NCBI GenBank assembly: GCA_949295755.1
Contig: CASFMG010000068.1
Coordinates: 1 to 20,658 of the forward strand
Direction of reading: 5' to 3'
Source of the DNA: an uncultured Christensenella sp.
GTDB lineage: Bacteria; Bacillota; Clostridia; Christensenellales; UBA1242
DNA: 20,658 nucleotides
Part shown: piece by piece, positions 11,889 through 20,584 of the stretch
How positions within the stretch are numbered: the stretch's first letter is position 1
How the letters are laid out: each line of letters opens with the position of its first letter
Translations under genes and position numbers: made by a program
Notes under the pieces: generated by a model
Told to the model about the DNA's origin: nothing
Databases searched by the model: none
Seen by the model: the letters and a program-made list of their open reading frames with translations, nothing else

Positions 11889-12488
11889 ATGCCACACGAA
11901 GCATTTTTTAAATTACCACAAGAAAAACAAAACAAAATTATGTCTTGTGCATATAAAGAATTTGGCGAAAAATTTTATGATAAAGCATCTATTTTTTTAA
12001 TTGCAAAAAAAGCAGAAATATCTAGGGCTTCACTGTATTGCTATTTTGATGATAAAGAAGATATATTCAAATATCTTGTTTCGCAAATGTTAAAACCATA
12101 CATAGAAAATGTAGAAAATTTTAATTCATCGCAACCCTTTTATCAATCAAAACAATTATTTGATTATTTTATGTCGTTTTATAATACACCACAACAAAAC
12201 TTTATTATCGCTATGTTAAAGAATATGACACCAAAATACATAAAATATTTAACAAGTGATTTATTTAAAAACAACTTATGTAATTCTTGTAAACTTATTT
12301 TTGATGCGTCAAAACTAAATTTAAAATCTCAATATGATGTGAATATAATTTCATTTACAATTATTTCAAATATGGCACTATGTTTGATTCACTACTTTGA
12401 AAAAGCAAAAACAAAAATTGAAACCCAACAATACTTTAATCGAACATTGCAAATTCTTGAAGAAAGTTTAACAAAAAAGGAGAATTAA
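11889..12488 (+). CDS. TetR/AcrR family transcriptional repressor
   Basis: The 199-residue protein has the N-terminal TetR HTH (KQNKIMSCAYKEFGEKFYDKAS, then IAKKAEISRASLYCYFDDKEDIFKYL, residues about 15-63), followed by an all-helical ligand-binding domain without recognisable family markers. AAAGGAGG precedes the ATG. The next gene, an ABC efflux protein, starts 2 nt after its stop, so it probably controls that transporter and itself through the palindrome at 11864-11878. The inducing compound cannot be read from the sequence. Confidence 0.92.
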   Translation: MPHEAFFKLPQEKQNKIMSCAYKEFGEKFYDKASIFLIAKKAEISRASLYCYFDDKEDIFKYLVSQMLKPYIENVENFNSSQPFYQSKQLFDYFMSFYNTPQQNFIIAMLKNMTPKYIKYLTSDLFKNNLCNSCKLIFDASKLNLKSQYDVNIISFTIISNMALCLIHYFEKAKTKIETQQYFNRTLQILEESLTKKEN

Positions 12489-12490
12489 CA

Positions 12491-15058
12491 TTGATACAAA
12501 TAAATAATATAGAAAAAAATTATGAAGCGGGCGAAAACATTGTTAGAGCATTAAAAGGTATAACACTAAATTTTAGAGAAAACGAATTTGTGTCAATTCT
12601 AGGTCAAAGCGGTTGTGGAAAAACAACACTTTTAAATGTTCTTGGTGGACTTGACAGATACGATAGTGGCGAAATTATTATAAACGGCAAATCAACCAAA
12701 CAATTTAAAGATAAAGACTGGGACGCATACAGAAATCATTATGTTGGTTTTATTTTTCAGTCATATAATCTAATTCCTCACCTTACCGTACTTGAAAATG
12801 TTGAAATTGCCCTTACTATTGCAGGACTCAATAGAAAAGAAAAAAGAGAAAAAGCAATAAATGCCCTAGAAAGAGTTGGCTTAAAAAACGAACTACACAA
12901 AAAACCTAATCAATTAAGTGGTGGTCAAATGCAAAGAGTGGCAATCGCAAGAGCAATTGTAAACAATCCCAAAATTATACTTGCCGATGAACCTACTGGC
13001 GCACTAGACAGCGAAACAAGTGTTTCGGTTATGAACCTTTTAAAAGAGATTGCTGGCGACCATTTGATTATTATGGTAACCCATAACGAAAACCTTGCAA
13101 AACAATATTCAACAAGAATAGTTAGTCTTCTTGACGGAAAGATTATAAAAGACACTAACCCATATGTACCAACCGAAGATGAATTGTCTAAACATCAACA
13201 AAACATAATTTCAAACGAAAAAACAAAAAAAGACAAAAAAACAAAAAAAATTAAATCACAAATGGGATTTTTTACTGCTTTGCACCTTTCAATAAAAAAC
13301 CTATTTACAAAAAAAGGTAGAACATTTTTAACAAGTTTTGCAGGCAGTATTGGAATTATTGGAATTGCACTTATACTCGCCGTTTCAAATGGTTTTACGG
13401 GGTATATAAACAAAATTCAAAGTGATACTCTTTCAGGTTATCCCGTTACTATAAGCACATTTACAGTAGATACCGAATCAATACAAAATGCAATGAGTGG
13501 AATTATGAACAATGAAGAAGAAGATTTTTCAAATTCAAATCAAATTCAAATTAAAGACCCAATGGTTACCGACTATTCAAAATTTGCAAAATATAATTTT
13601 ATAAGTCAAGAATTTATTGATTACATTAAAAAATTTGAAGAAGATGACAAAAAACTTCCCGATATTTTACAATCAATAAACGATATACAATATTCATATG
13701 CTTCCCCACTAAATATACTAACAATAAATAACAATCAAGTTGTTAAAGTTGACACAAGTGTAACATCTAATCCACTCTTAGGCTCAGAAAGTTCTGCATT
13801 TTTAGAAGGTCTTTCATCTGATGAGTTTGTGCTATCTCAATATGATGTAATCTATGGCGAATACCCAAAAAATATAAATGAAGTCGCACTTGTTATAAGC
13901 GAAAACAATTCACTAACCAAAGAACTAGCAACTGCTCTTGGAATAGAGTTAAAGTTAAATCAAGAAACAGGAAAATACGAACCAATAAATTTTTCTGATA
14001 TAGCCGGAACAAATGGAAAAGAGTTTAAAGTTATACTAAACGACACATACTACACTCCCGTTTATGAAAACGATACAATTACAAAATTTAACGAACTCAA
14101 TATAAATGATAGTTCTCTTTCGCAACAAGATAAATTAAATATTTACAACAACGAAAGTAATATAACACTAAAAATTTCAGGAATACTTAGAATTAAAGAC
14201 GATAGTCCATTAGAATTATATAGTTCTAGAATTGTTTATAGTCCAGAGTTAACAAAAGAAGTAAGTAGATTAAATCAAAACTCACTAATTGTTACTAAAA
14301 CAAGAGAGACAGGCACATTTTTTAAACCTTACAACATAACAATTTCGGCCGGTGCTTTCAATAACACATACACTTCTAATAATTCAACCGAAGCCAAATT
14401 TTTAATAAAACAACTTTTTGATTACGATTTAACAGATGACCAAGCCATTGAATATGGACTGCAAGGACTTGGTTGTTCAGCCATTCCTACTTCAATAAAA
14501 ATATATCCAAAAAACTTTGAAGGTAAAGATAAAATAACAAACTACATAGATGAGTGGAACAATTCAAGTCAAGGTAAAAACAACAAAATATTTGTTACTG
14601 ATGCTACCCAATTTTTATCTGACACAATGGGACAAATGGTTAATATAATAAGTTATGTTTTAATTGCTTTTTCATCAATAAGTTTAATTGTATCATCAAT
14701 AATGATTGCCATAATAACATATGTATCAGTTATTGAAAGAACAAAAGAAATTGGTGTACTTAGGTCTATTGGTGCACGAAAAAAAGATATTTCCAGAGTG
14801 TTTAATGCCGAAACTTTAACAATAGGATTTTTGTCAGGATTTTTGGGCGTGCTTGTTAGTTATTTACTCACAATACCAATCAATATATTTATAAAGAGTG
14901 TTGCAGGTGGTTCAATTACATCAAACATAGCAGTGTTAAGTCCAATAAGTGCAATAGTTTTAATCATTATAAGCATTATCCTAACACTTGTTGCAGGATT
15001 TGTTCCATCAAAAATAGCAGCAAAAAAAGACCCTGTTAAAGCCCTTAGAACTGAGTAA
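12491..15058 (+). CDS. MacB-like ABC transporter, ATPase and permease fused
   Basis: The protein has 855 residues. The ATPase domain (1-225) has Walker A GQSGCGKT (38-45), Q-loop Gln 90, LSGGQ (142-146), Walker B IILADEPTGALD (from 162) and the switch His 198. A lysine-rich linker (about 238-257) leads to TM1 (281-302), a large extracytoplasmic domain (about 305-715), and a C-terminal FtsX unit with three TM segments (about 718-745, 775-800, 817-838) and the conserved ERTKEIGVLRSIGA loop. This is the NBD-TM-periplasmic-FtsX plan of MacB-type mechanotransmission transporters, which export peptides, antibiotics or lipids without moving them through the membrane themselves. It starts at TTG 12491 with AAGGAG 7 nt upstream, inside the end of tetR. 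Self or drug resistance is the likeliest role. Confidence 0.92.
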   Translation: MIQINNIEKNYEAGENIVRALKGITLNFRENEFVSILGQSGCGKTTLLNVLGGLDRYDSGEIIINGKSTKQFKDKDWDAYRNHYVGFIFQSYNLIPHLTVLENVEIALTIAGLNRKEKREKAINALERVGLKNELHKKPNQLSGGQMQRVAIARAIVNNPKIILADEPTGALDSETSVSVMNLLKEIAGDHLIIMVTHNENLAKQYSTRIVSLLDGKIIKDTNPYVPTEDELSKHQQNIISNEKTKKDKKTKKIKSQMGFFTALHLSIKNLFTKKGRTFLTSFAGSIGIIGIALILAVSNGFTGYINKIQSDTLSGYPVTISTFTVDTESIQNAMSGIMNNEEEDFSNSNQIQIKDPMVTDYSKFAKYNFISQEFIDYIKKFEEDDKKLPDILQSINDIQYSYASPLNILTINNNQVVKVDTSVTSNPLLGSESSAFLEGLSSDEFVLSQYDVIYGEYPKNINEVALVISENNSLTKELATALGIELKLNQETGKYEPINFSDIAGTNGKEFKVILNDTYYTPVYENDTITKFNELNINDSSLSQQDKLNIYNNESNITLKISGILRIKDDSPLELYSSRIVYSPELTKEVSRLNQNSLIVTKTRETGTFFKPYNITISAGAFNNTYTSNNSTEAKFLIKQLFDYDLTDDQAIEYGLQGLGCSAIPTSIKIYPKNFEGKDKITNYIDEWNNSSQGKNNKIFVTDATQFLSDTMGQMVNIISYVLIAFSSISLIVSSIMIAIITYVSVIERTKEIGVLRSIGARKKDISRVFNAETLTIGFLSGFLGVLVSYLLTIPINIFIKSVAGGSITSNIAVLSPISAIVLIIISIILTLVAGFVPSKIAAKKDPVKALRTE

Positions 15059-15068
15059 AATTTAAAAC

Positions 15069-15098
15069 AAAAAAGATAATGAATTCATTATCTTTTTT
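15069..15098. terminator. Bidirectional terminator (ABC gene / rubrerythrin)
   Basis: A perfect 30-nt palindrome centred on GAATTC with A6 and T6 ends, lying between convergent stops at 15058 and 15100. Confidence 0.9.
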
Positions 15099-15099
15099 A

Positions 15100-15696
15100 T
15101 TATTCTTCGCCACTTGAAATATGGAGCATAACACTTCCCTGTTTTGCTTTGCAAAGTGGACAAACTTCCCACGCTTCTTTCCCCTCTGCTTCATATCCAC
15201 AGTCGGCACATTTCCATTTCACTTTATGAGACTTTTTATACATTGTCCCGTTTTTCATTTGAGTGTAAAGTTCTTTTAATAATTTTTTATGACAACTTTC
15301 AACTTGAATTATATCTTCATATAGTTTTGCAATCTCTTCAAAACCTTCTTCTCTTGCAGTTTGCATATATTCAGGATATATTTTGGTTTCTTCAAATTCT
15401 TCATCTTCGCTTGCAAGACGCAAATTTTCAAGCAAGTCCCATTTTTCTTTAAACGGATAACCACTTGAAATATCAATATTTTCTATTGTATCTTTGCTTG
15501 CTTCTTGAATAAATGTATAAAACATTCTTGCGTGGTTAAATTCATTGTACACAAGTCCATCAATAAGTTTTGCCATCTCTTTATAACCTTGCATTCTTGC
15601 TCCATATTCAATAAATTTATATCTTATATGTGCTTGACATTCTCCTGCGTATGACTTTGCTAAATTTTTAAATGTTTTACTTTCAATAAGTTTCAT
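15100..15696 (-). CDS. Rubrerythrin
   Basis: From the ATG at 15696 the protein has 198 residues. The N-terminal ferritin-like four-helix domain carries diiron ligand motifs (AGECQAHIRY, YNEFNHARMF, ARLAS-like acidic stretch EDEEFEETKIYPEY, IIQVESCHKKLL). The C-terminal rubredoxin-like domain has CADCGY and CPLCKA (four Cys for one iron). Rubrerythrins reduce hydrogen peroxide in anaerobes. A longer in-frame start at 15762 is not supported: AAGGAGGG stands just before 15696. Monocistronic. No PerR box could be made out with confidence. Confidence 0.95.
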   Translation of the reverse strand: MKLIESKTFKNLAKSYAGECQAHIRYKFIEYGARMQGYKEMAKLIDGLVYNEFNHARMFYTFIQEASKDTIENIDISSGYPFKEKWDLLENLRLASEDEEFEETKIYPEYMQTAREEGFEEIAKLYEDIIQVESCHKKLLKELYTQMKNGTMYKKSHKVKWKCADCGYEAEGKEAWEVCPLCKAKQGSVMLHISSGEE

Positions 15697-15810
15697 TTTT
15701 CCCTCCTTGTTTATTATGTTTAAAATTTGTTTTTTATATACATAATAATAAAACAAAAGCAAATTTTAAAAAAATTTATATAATTTTTAAAAAAAATTAG
15801 CAGTCTTTTG

Positions 15811-15844
15811 TTGACATTGCTAGCACATAATGTTATAATGTGCT
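15811..15844 (+). promoter_or_regulatory. Hsp20 promoter overlapped by a CIRCE-like inverted repeat
   Basis: TTGACA (15811-15816), 17-nt spacer, TATAAT (15834-15839) with a TG before it: a near-perfect promoter. Over its -10 lies AGCACAT-N9-ATGTGCT (15822-15828 and 15838-15844), extended by TGC/GCA after one mismatch. The HrcA operator CIRCE is TTAGCACTC-N9-GAGTGCTAA. The same 9-nt spacing and the shared TAGCAC/GTGCT cores suggest a diverged HrcA site. Confidence 0.65.
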
Positions 15845-15872
15845 TGCATTTAAGATGCAGGAGGATTTAAAA

Positions 15873-16334
15873 ATGAAAATTTATAGTAATAAAGATAAAG
15901 AATTAGTAAATAGAAACAGGCACGATTTTGACCTTTTTGACCCATTTAAAGACTTTTTTGGACTTATGCCAATACCAGAGCCAGAAAGAGAAAAGGAATT
16001 TAAAAACCTTATGAAAACAGATGTAAAAGAGTTTGAAAATGGATATGAACTTGAAATTGATATGCCTGGCTTTGACAAAAAAGACATTAACATTGATTTA
16101 GACAATGGATATTTAACAATTTCAGCAACAAAAAGTGAAAAAACTAATGAAGAAGACAAAAAACATAAATACATTAGAAAAGAAAGATATTTTGGAAGTG
16201 TTTCAAGAAGTTTTTATGTTGGCGATATAAAAGAAGAAGATGTATCTGCAAAACTTGAAAACGGTACGCTTACAATAAACCTTCCAAAAGAAAACGATAA
16301 TCTCAACGAAAAAAAGCGTATTGAAATAAAATAA
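15873..16334 (+). CDS. Small heat-shock protein, Hsp20/alpha-crystallin family
   Basis: The 153-residue protein has a short N-terminal arm with DLFDPFKDFFGLMPIPEPE, an alpha-crystallin domain (about 48-145: KTDVKEFENGYELEIDMPGF, DKKDINIDLDNGYLTIS, YGSVSR-like FGSVSRSFYV), and the G-x-L motif NGTLTINLPK near the end. Such ATP-independent holdases keep unfolding proteins soluble in the cytoplasm. AGGAGG 8 nt upstream selects the ATG at 15873 over an in-frame ATG at 15840 that lies in the promoter. Regulation is probably by the CIRCE-like repeat over the -10. Confidence 0.95.
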   Translation: MKIYSNKDKELVNRNRHDFDLFDPFKDFFGLMPIPEPEREKEFKNLMKTDVKEFENGYELEIDMPGFDKKDINIDLDNGYLTISATKSEKTNEEDKKHKYIRKERYFGSVSRSFYVGDIKEEDVSAKLENGTLTINLPKENDNLNEKKRIEIK

Positions 16335-16368
16335 TGCTTTTAGACATATAGATATCTTCTCCCTTTTA

Positions 16369-16424
16369 GTTCACATATTGTGAACTTCGACTGACAAGCA
16401 CAAAAGTTTTGTCAGTCTTTTTTT
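16369..16424 (+). terminator. Double hairpin terminator after hsp20
   Basis: The first stem is GTTCACA-TAT-TGTGAAC (16369-16385). The second is GACTGACAA/TTGTCAGTC (16389-16397 with 16409-16417), followed by T7. The second arm overlaps the last codons and TGA stop of the convergent dapL gene. Confidence 0.85.
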
Positions 16425-17602
16425 AATTGTTGCAATCTGTTGCAAGCAATCAAAATATCCTTTCTTTTTGCAAAAGCCGAAAATCTAAAATAACCTTCAC
16501 CTTCTTTGCCAAATCCCACTCCTGGAACTCCAACAATTTGACATTTTTCAAGCAATATATCAAAAAATTGCCAAGAAGACAAACCTTGTGGACACTTAAA
16601 CCAAACATAAGGCGAGTGCAAACTGCTAAAAGTTTCTATTTTTAATTGTTTTAAACAATTTGTTAAAATTTTTAGATTTGTTTTATAATAGTCTATATTT
16701 TTTTTACAAAACAATTTTCCATTTTTTGTAAGTGCAAAACACGCACCTTTTTGAATCATATACGGAACACCATTAAATTTTGTACATTGACGCCTAGTCC
16801 ACATTTCATTTATACTGCTTTCATTTAATTTTAACTGCGACGGAACAACTGTCCAACCACATCTTAAATTTGTAAAACCTGCCATTTTGGAAAAACTAGC
16901 AATTTCAATAGCACAAGTTTTAGCACCGTCAATTTCATAAATAAAATGTGGCAAATTATCATCACTTATAAAACTTTCATACGCACAATCAAAAATAATA
17001 AGTGATGAAGTTTTGTTTGCAAAATCAACCCATTGTTTTAATTGCTCCGTAGTGTATACAACACCTGTTGGATTGTTAGGCGAACATAAATAAATTAAAT
17101 AACTTTTATTTTTTAAATTTTTTGGACTTGCCATAAATCCATTGTCTTGATTTGATTTAAGCAACAATATTTTATTGCCTTGCAAAAAGTTGCTATCATA
17201 GTAGGCAGGATATGTTGGACTAACAATTACAGCAACATTTTTTTTAAACAAATCTAAAATATTGGTAACATCGCAACACGCACCGTTGCTAATAAAAATA
17301 TCTTTATTTTGCAAAACTACATTTCTTTGTTTATAATAATTTAAAATTTGTATTTTTAAAAAATCATAACCATTTTCTGGTGGATAACCTTTAAATGTTC
17401 TTGCGTGTATTTGTTCATTTAGTGCTTTTTGCATTTCTTCAACCAATTCTTTATTTAATGGTCTAGTTACATCTCCAACACCTAAATCTATTATTTTTGC
17501 ATTTTTATTATTTTTTAGATAATTCGATTTTCTTTGATTTATTTCAACAAAAATATAATTATTTTTAATTTTTTTGTAATTTTTATTTAATTTTAACGCC
17601 AA
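16412..17602 (-). CDS. dapL: LL-diaminopimelate aminotransferase
   Basis: This PLP enzyme makes LL-2,6-diaminopimelate from tetrahydrodipicolinate and glutamate in one step, replacing the DapD/C/E route of lysine and peptidoglycan precursor synthesis. The 396-residue protein shows DapL rather than generic class I/II aminotransferase motifs: LGVGDVTRPL (40-49), GYPPENGYDFL (72-82), SPTYPAYYDSN (128-138), CSPNNPTG (173-180), ASFSKMAGFTNLRCGW (235-250, PLP lysine 239), MWTRRQCTKFNGV. It starts at TTG 17602; AAAGGAG lies 7 nt upstream, inside the end of dapF. The genes overlap by 10 nt, so they are translationally coupled. The stop is TGA, in the hsp20 terminator. Confidence 0.93.
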   Translation of the reverse strand: MALKLNKNYKKIKNNYIFVEINQRKSNYLKNNKNAKIIDLGVGDVTRPLNKELVEEMQKALNEQIHARTFKGYPPENGYDFLKIQILNYYKQRNVVLQNKDIFISNGACCDVTNILDLFKKNVAVIVSPTYPAYYDSNFLQGNKILLLKSNQDNGFMASPKNLKNKSYLIYLCSPNNPTGVVYTTEQLKQWVDFANKTSSLIIFDCAYESFISDDNLPHFIYEIDGAKTCAIEIASFSKMAGFTNLRCGWTVVPSQLKLNESSINEMWTRRQCTKFNGVPYMIQKGACFALTKNGKLFCKKNIDYYKTNLKILTNCLKQLKIETFSSLHSPYVWFKCPQGLSSWQFFDILLEKCQIVGVPGVGFGKEGEGYFRFSAFAKRKDILIACNRLQQLKKD

Positions 17603-18387
17603 TTTAATTCTCCTTTAAAAACAAATTTACATACGCCATTCATAACAACATTTTTTTTATTTATTATTATTTTTAATTCTCCACCATCTAATTTAACATT
17701 TATTGGTTGTTTTTTATCTACTTTATTTAATAAGTAACACACATATGCACTAGCACAAGCACCACTCCCACAAGCAAGTGTTATTCCACTTCCCCGTTCA
17801 TAAACTTTCATCTCTATATTGTTTTTATCTAAAATTTTAACAAATTCAATATTTACACCACCTTTAAAACAATCCAACTTATTTATTTTTTCGCCAATTT
17901 TTTTTATGTCGAAATTATATTGACTAACAAAAACAATGCAGTGTTTATTGCCAATACTAGCGATATTGCATAAAGCATTTTTCCCCCCAATTTTTATATT
18001 AAAATTTTTTATATATTTACATTGTCCCATATCAACTTCAACATATGCCAAGTTATTTTTGACTTGTTTAATTTTGGCTTTTAATATTTTGTTTGAACTT
18101 TCTATTGTAATAACTTTTTTGTTTAATATTTTATAGATATAAAAAGCCACACATCTAGTTGCATTACCACAAACTTTCGCTTTGCTTCCATCACTATTAT
18201 AAATTTGCATTTTTACATCGCAAATTCTTGATTTCGTCAAAACAATTATTCCATCGCCACCAATATAAAAATGTCTTTTGCACAAAATCTTTGATAATGT
18301 TTTAAAATTATACTTATAACAATTTTTTATGTTATCAATAAAAATATAATCGTTTCCTATCCCCTGCATTTTAATAAATTTTAACAT
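17593..18387 (-). CDS. dapF: Diaminopimelate epimerase
   Basis: DapF converts LL- to meso-diaminopimelate, the step directly after DapL. The 264-residue protein has MQGIGNDYIFID at the start, the first catalytic Cys in NSDGSKAKVCGNATRC (Cys 73), and the second in ERGSGITLACGSGACAS (Cys 206). It is first in a two-gene unit with dapL. No Shine-Dalgarno precedes the ATG at 18387, and TATATA/TACATA sequences lie within 12 nt of it, so it may also be translated from a very short leader. The other in-frame ATG (18369) also lacks a site and would cut the conserved N-terminus. Confidence 0.95.
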   Translation of the reverse strand: MLKFIKMQGIGNDYIFIDNIKNCYKYNFKTLSKILCKRHFYIGGDGIIVLTKSRICDVKMQIYNSDGSKAKVCGNATRCVAFYIYKILNKKVITIESSNKILKAKIKQVKNNLAYVEVDMGQCKYIKNFNIKIGGKNALCNIASIGNKHCIVFVSQYNFDIKKIGEKINKLDCFKGGVNIEFVKILDKNNIEMKVYERGSGITLACGSGACASAYVCYLLNKVDKKQPINVKLDGGELKIIINKKNVVMNGVCKFVFKGELNWR

Positions 18388-18457
18388 ACTATGTATATAT
18401 TACTTTTTTTATTAAAAGTTGAAAGTAATGTTATTTTTCAAAATAAAATGTTTTATA

Positions 18458-18486
18458 TTGACATATTTTTTTAGTTGGGTTATTCT
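18458..18486 (+). promoter_or_regulatory. Promoter of the YitT family gene
   Basis: TTGACA (18458-18463), 17-nt spacer, TATTCT (18481-18486). The leader would be about 10 nt and includes the ribosome binding site TAGGAG (18491-18496). Confidence 0.7.
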
Positions 18487-18502
18487 TCTTTAGGAGTTAC
18501 AA

Positions 18503-19609
18503 ATGTTAAACACAAAAAATCCTTATTTAAAACACACAATTTATATTTTTATAATAGTTGTTGGCAGTTTTATTATGGGGGCTTCCTTTAATGTATTTTA
18601 TGAACCAAATAACATTTTATTGGGTGGTTTTGGTGGTATTGCGACAATTATTTCCGATCTTTTAGCAAAAGCAAATATTCATATTTCCATTTCAATAATA
18701 TATTTGATTATGAATGCTGTTTTATACATTTTTGCTGTTAAAACTCTTGGGAAAACTTTTGCAATCTATGCAATAATTGGACTTTTAACCTATTCTCTTG
18801 CGTTAGAAATTTGTAAATTGCCAAGTGTAAGTGACGACTTATTACTTTGCAGTATATATGGTGGTGTAATATACGGAATTGGAATAGGCCTAATAATTAG
18901 ATTTGGTGGAAGTACAGGTGGTGGCGATATGCTTGGTTGCATAATAAACCACAAAAAACCAAAAATTTCTGTTGGTTGGGTAACAATTTTTGTCAATACA
19001 ATAGTTATCATAATATCTTTATTTGTTTATGGACTTCAACTTTCTTTATACTCACTCATTGCAGTTTTTATTTCTGGAAAAACATCAGATTTAATAACCG
19101 AAGGTCCAAAATCTGTTAGAGCATTTTATATAATTTCGTCCAATCCTGATAGTTTATGTTCTAGACTTATCACAGAACTTCATCGTGGTGCAACAAGTTT
19201 TGAAGCATATGGAAAATACAGTGGAAATCATATACAAGTTATTATGTGTCTAGTAAGTGCTCATCAGGTTCCAATGCTTAAACAAATTGTATACGATATA
19301 GACCCCAATGCGTTTTTGTTTTCGGTTTCAGTTAAAGAAGCGATGGGAAAAGGCTTTCACAAATTTGAAAAAAGAAATAATTTTGTTATTTATAATAAAA
19401 AAGTTAAAAAACCAAACACTTCAATTGCCGACCAAAGTTTTACAATGACACCATCAACACAAGATTATGAATCTTTAAAAACAGATATATTAAACGAAAA
19501 AGATGATGCTACAAATAAAACAAAAGAAACGGCAAACAATAACCAAACAGATATAAATTTAACTTTATCTTCAAATAATAAAACTACAAAAAGAAAAAAT
19601 AAAAAATAG
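18503..19609 (+). CDS. YitT family membrane protein (YitT + DUF2179) with a long polar tail
   Basis: The 368-residue protein has the N-terminal YitT membrane domain (about five spans within 10-205; signatures SFNVFYEPNNILLGGFGGIA and RFGGSTGGGDMLG) and a cytoplasmic DUF2179 domain (about 206-290; GATSFEAYGKYSGN, DIDPNAFLFSVSVKEAMGKGF). Biochemical function is unknown for the family; it may be a regulated transporter. The last ~75 residues (from about 295) are low-complexity Thr/Asn/Lys and end KRKNKK, which is longer than usual. TAGGAG 6 nt upstream sets the start. Divergent from dapF. Confidence 0.9.
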   Translation: MLNTKNPYLKHTIYIFIIVVGSFIMGASFNVFYEPNNILLGGFGGIATIISDLLAKANIHISISIIYLIMNAVLYIFAVKTLGKTFAIYAIIGLLTYSLALEICKLPSVSDDLLLCSIYGGVIYGIGIGLIIRFGGSTGGGDMLGCIINHKKPKISVGWVTIFVNTIVIIISLFVYGLQLSLYSLIAVFISGKTSDLITEGPKSVRAFYIISSNPDSLCSRLITELHRGATSFEAYGKYSGNHIQVIMCLVSAHQVPMLKQIVYDIDPNAFLFSVSVKEAMGKGFHKFEKRNNFVIYNKKVKKPNTSIADQSFTMTPSTQDYESLKTDILNEKDDATNKTKETANNNQTDINLTLSSNNKTTKRKNKK

Positions 19610-19630
19610 AACAAAATGTTCTATTTTTTT
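19605..19630. terminator. Bidirectional terminator (yitT-like / PIN gene)
   Basis: AATAGAAC-AAAAT-GTTCTATT followed by T7 on the plus strand; the A-run on the other side gives a U-tract on the minus strand. It overlaps the stop of the YitT gene and abuts the stop of the PIN gene. Confidence 0.85.
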
Positions 19631-20241
19631 TACTTTGAATATTCAAATTCTTTTTTCATAATAAAAGTTGATTTATGAATTTTTATGTTATCAAAATTTT
19701 TGCTAATTTTATCAATAAGGTTGTTTTTTTTTAAATAATTGTTTTTAAAAGATTGATTTGCTTCTTTGATTGTAAAATATTTTGTTGTAAAATGCTTATC
19801 AAATGTTATAATACTTATCCCACTTACAGAACTAAATGCCATAATAAAAGCATCATTTTTCCCATTGTATTTTTCGTCGTGCGTATCAAAAGCAGTTTCT
19901 CCGCTTTTGCTTTTATATTCAAAATAATAATTACCCAATTTGTTAATTATTTTAATTTTATCTATTGGTACATTTGTAATAACTTTAACTTTACTATTAA
20001 ACAAAAAATTTATGGTTTTTGTACCAAATTTTTTAATTCCTTGATATATTTCGTCATAGACTTGTGGACAAATATAAGCATTGATTTCTCCATTTTCAAT
20101 CTTTTGATATAATTTTTCTATTGAACGGGCTTTATAGTAATCAAGTCCATCTACTTCCATTAAATGACTTATACTTAAATGTGTGAAGTACTTTGCTAAA
20201 GAAATAACTACATTTGTGTCAAGAATATAATTTTGTGCCAT
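19630..20241 (-). CDS. PIN-domain protein, probable toxin-like ribonuclease
   Basis: From the ATG at 20241 the protein has 203 residues. Acidic PIN positions are visible: YILDTNVVISLAKYF near residue 4-18 (first Asp), VYDEIYQGI (Glu) near 80, and KNDAFIMAFSSVSGISIITFDKHF (Asp) near 128-150. PIN proteins are metal-dependent RNases; in VapC-type toxins they cut tRNA or rRNA. It is longer than a typical VapC (about 130 residues), with a lysine-rich C-terminal extension. GAGGAAG lies 7 nt upstream, inside the end of the preceding small gene, and only 1 nt separates the two. An earlier in-frame start at 20289 has no support. Confidence 0.75.
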   Translation of the reverse strand: MAQNYILDTNVVISLAKYFTHLSISHLMEVDGLDYYKARSIEKLYQKIENGEINAYICPQVYDEIYQGIKKFGTKTINFLFNSKVKVITNVPIDKIKIINKLGNYYFEYKSKSGETAFDTHDEKYNGKNDAFIMAFSSVSGISIITFDKHFTTKYFTIKEANQSFKNNYLKKNNLIDKISKNFDNIKIHKSTFIMKKEFEYSK

Positions 20242-20242
20242 A

Positions 20243-20446
20243 TTAGTCTTCCTCATTAAAAATTTCTTCAAAAGAAACTGTTTGTACATTATTTTCTTTT
20301 GCCGACTTTTCCACCTCGTTTTGCTTATTTGTATAATAATTGAGTTGTTCTTCTTCTGTCATTAAAGCAATTTTTTTACTTTCAGTTATTCTGTATTCTT
20401 TATATTCTCTACAAAGTTCATTTAATGTTGGTTCTTTCTGTTCCAT
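20243..20446 (-). CDS. Small acidic protein, candidate antitoxin of the PIN protein
   Basis: From the ATG at 20446 the product has 67 residues: MEQKEPTLNELCREYKEYRI, a mostly helical charged middle, and an acidic tail VSFEEIFNEED. It has no recognisable DNA-binding fold. Size, charge, and position immediately before the PIN gene with coupled translation are what is expected of a type II antitoxin, whose C-terminal tail often blocks the toxin. AAAGGAG precedes the ATG; a longer in-frame start at 20491 lies in the promoter. Confidence 0.7.
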   Translation of the reverse strand: MEQKEPTLNELCREYKEYRITESKKIALMTEEEQLNYYTNKQNEVEKSAKENNVQTVSFEEIFNEED

Positions 20447-20463
20447 AACATCTCCTTTATTTA

Positions 20464-20491
20464 AGTATAACACATTAAAAAACAAAATCAA
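20464..20491 (-). promoter_or_regulatory. Promoter of the candidate toxin-antitoxin operon
   Basis: On the minus strand TTGATT (20491-20486), 16-nt spacer, TATACT (20469-20464) with a TG before it. The leader is about 11 nt. No clear palindrome overlaps it. Confidence 0.6.
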
Positions 20492-20584
20492 TAATAAGTT
20501 TAAAAATAGTAATTGTAAAATCAGTACTTTTAAAATAAGTTATAATTTTAACAAAAAAAATAAATTTTGCAACAAGGATTTAAC

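Noticed and set aside
12925..13413. Minus-strand frames inside the ABC transporter gene
   Set aside because: The long ABC reading frame with all ATPase motifs explains this stretch.
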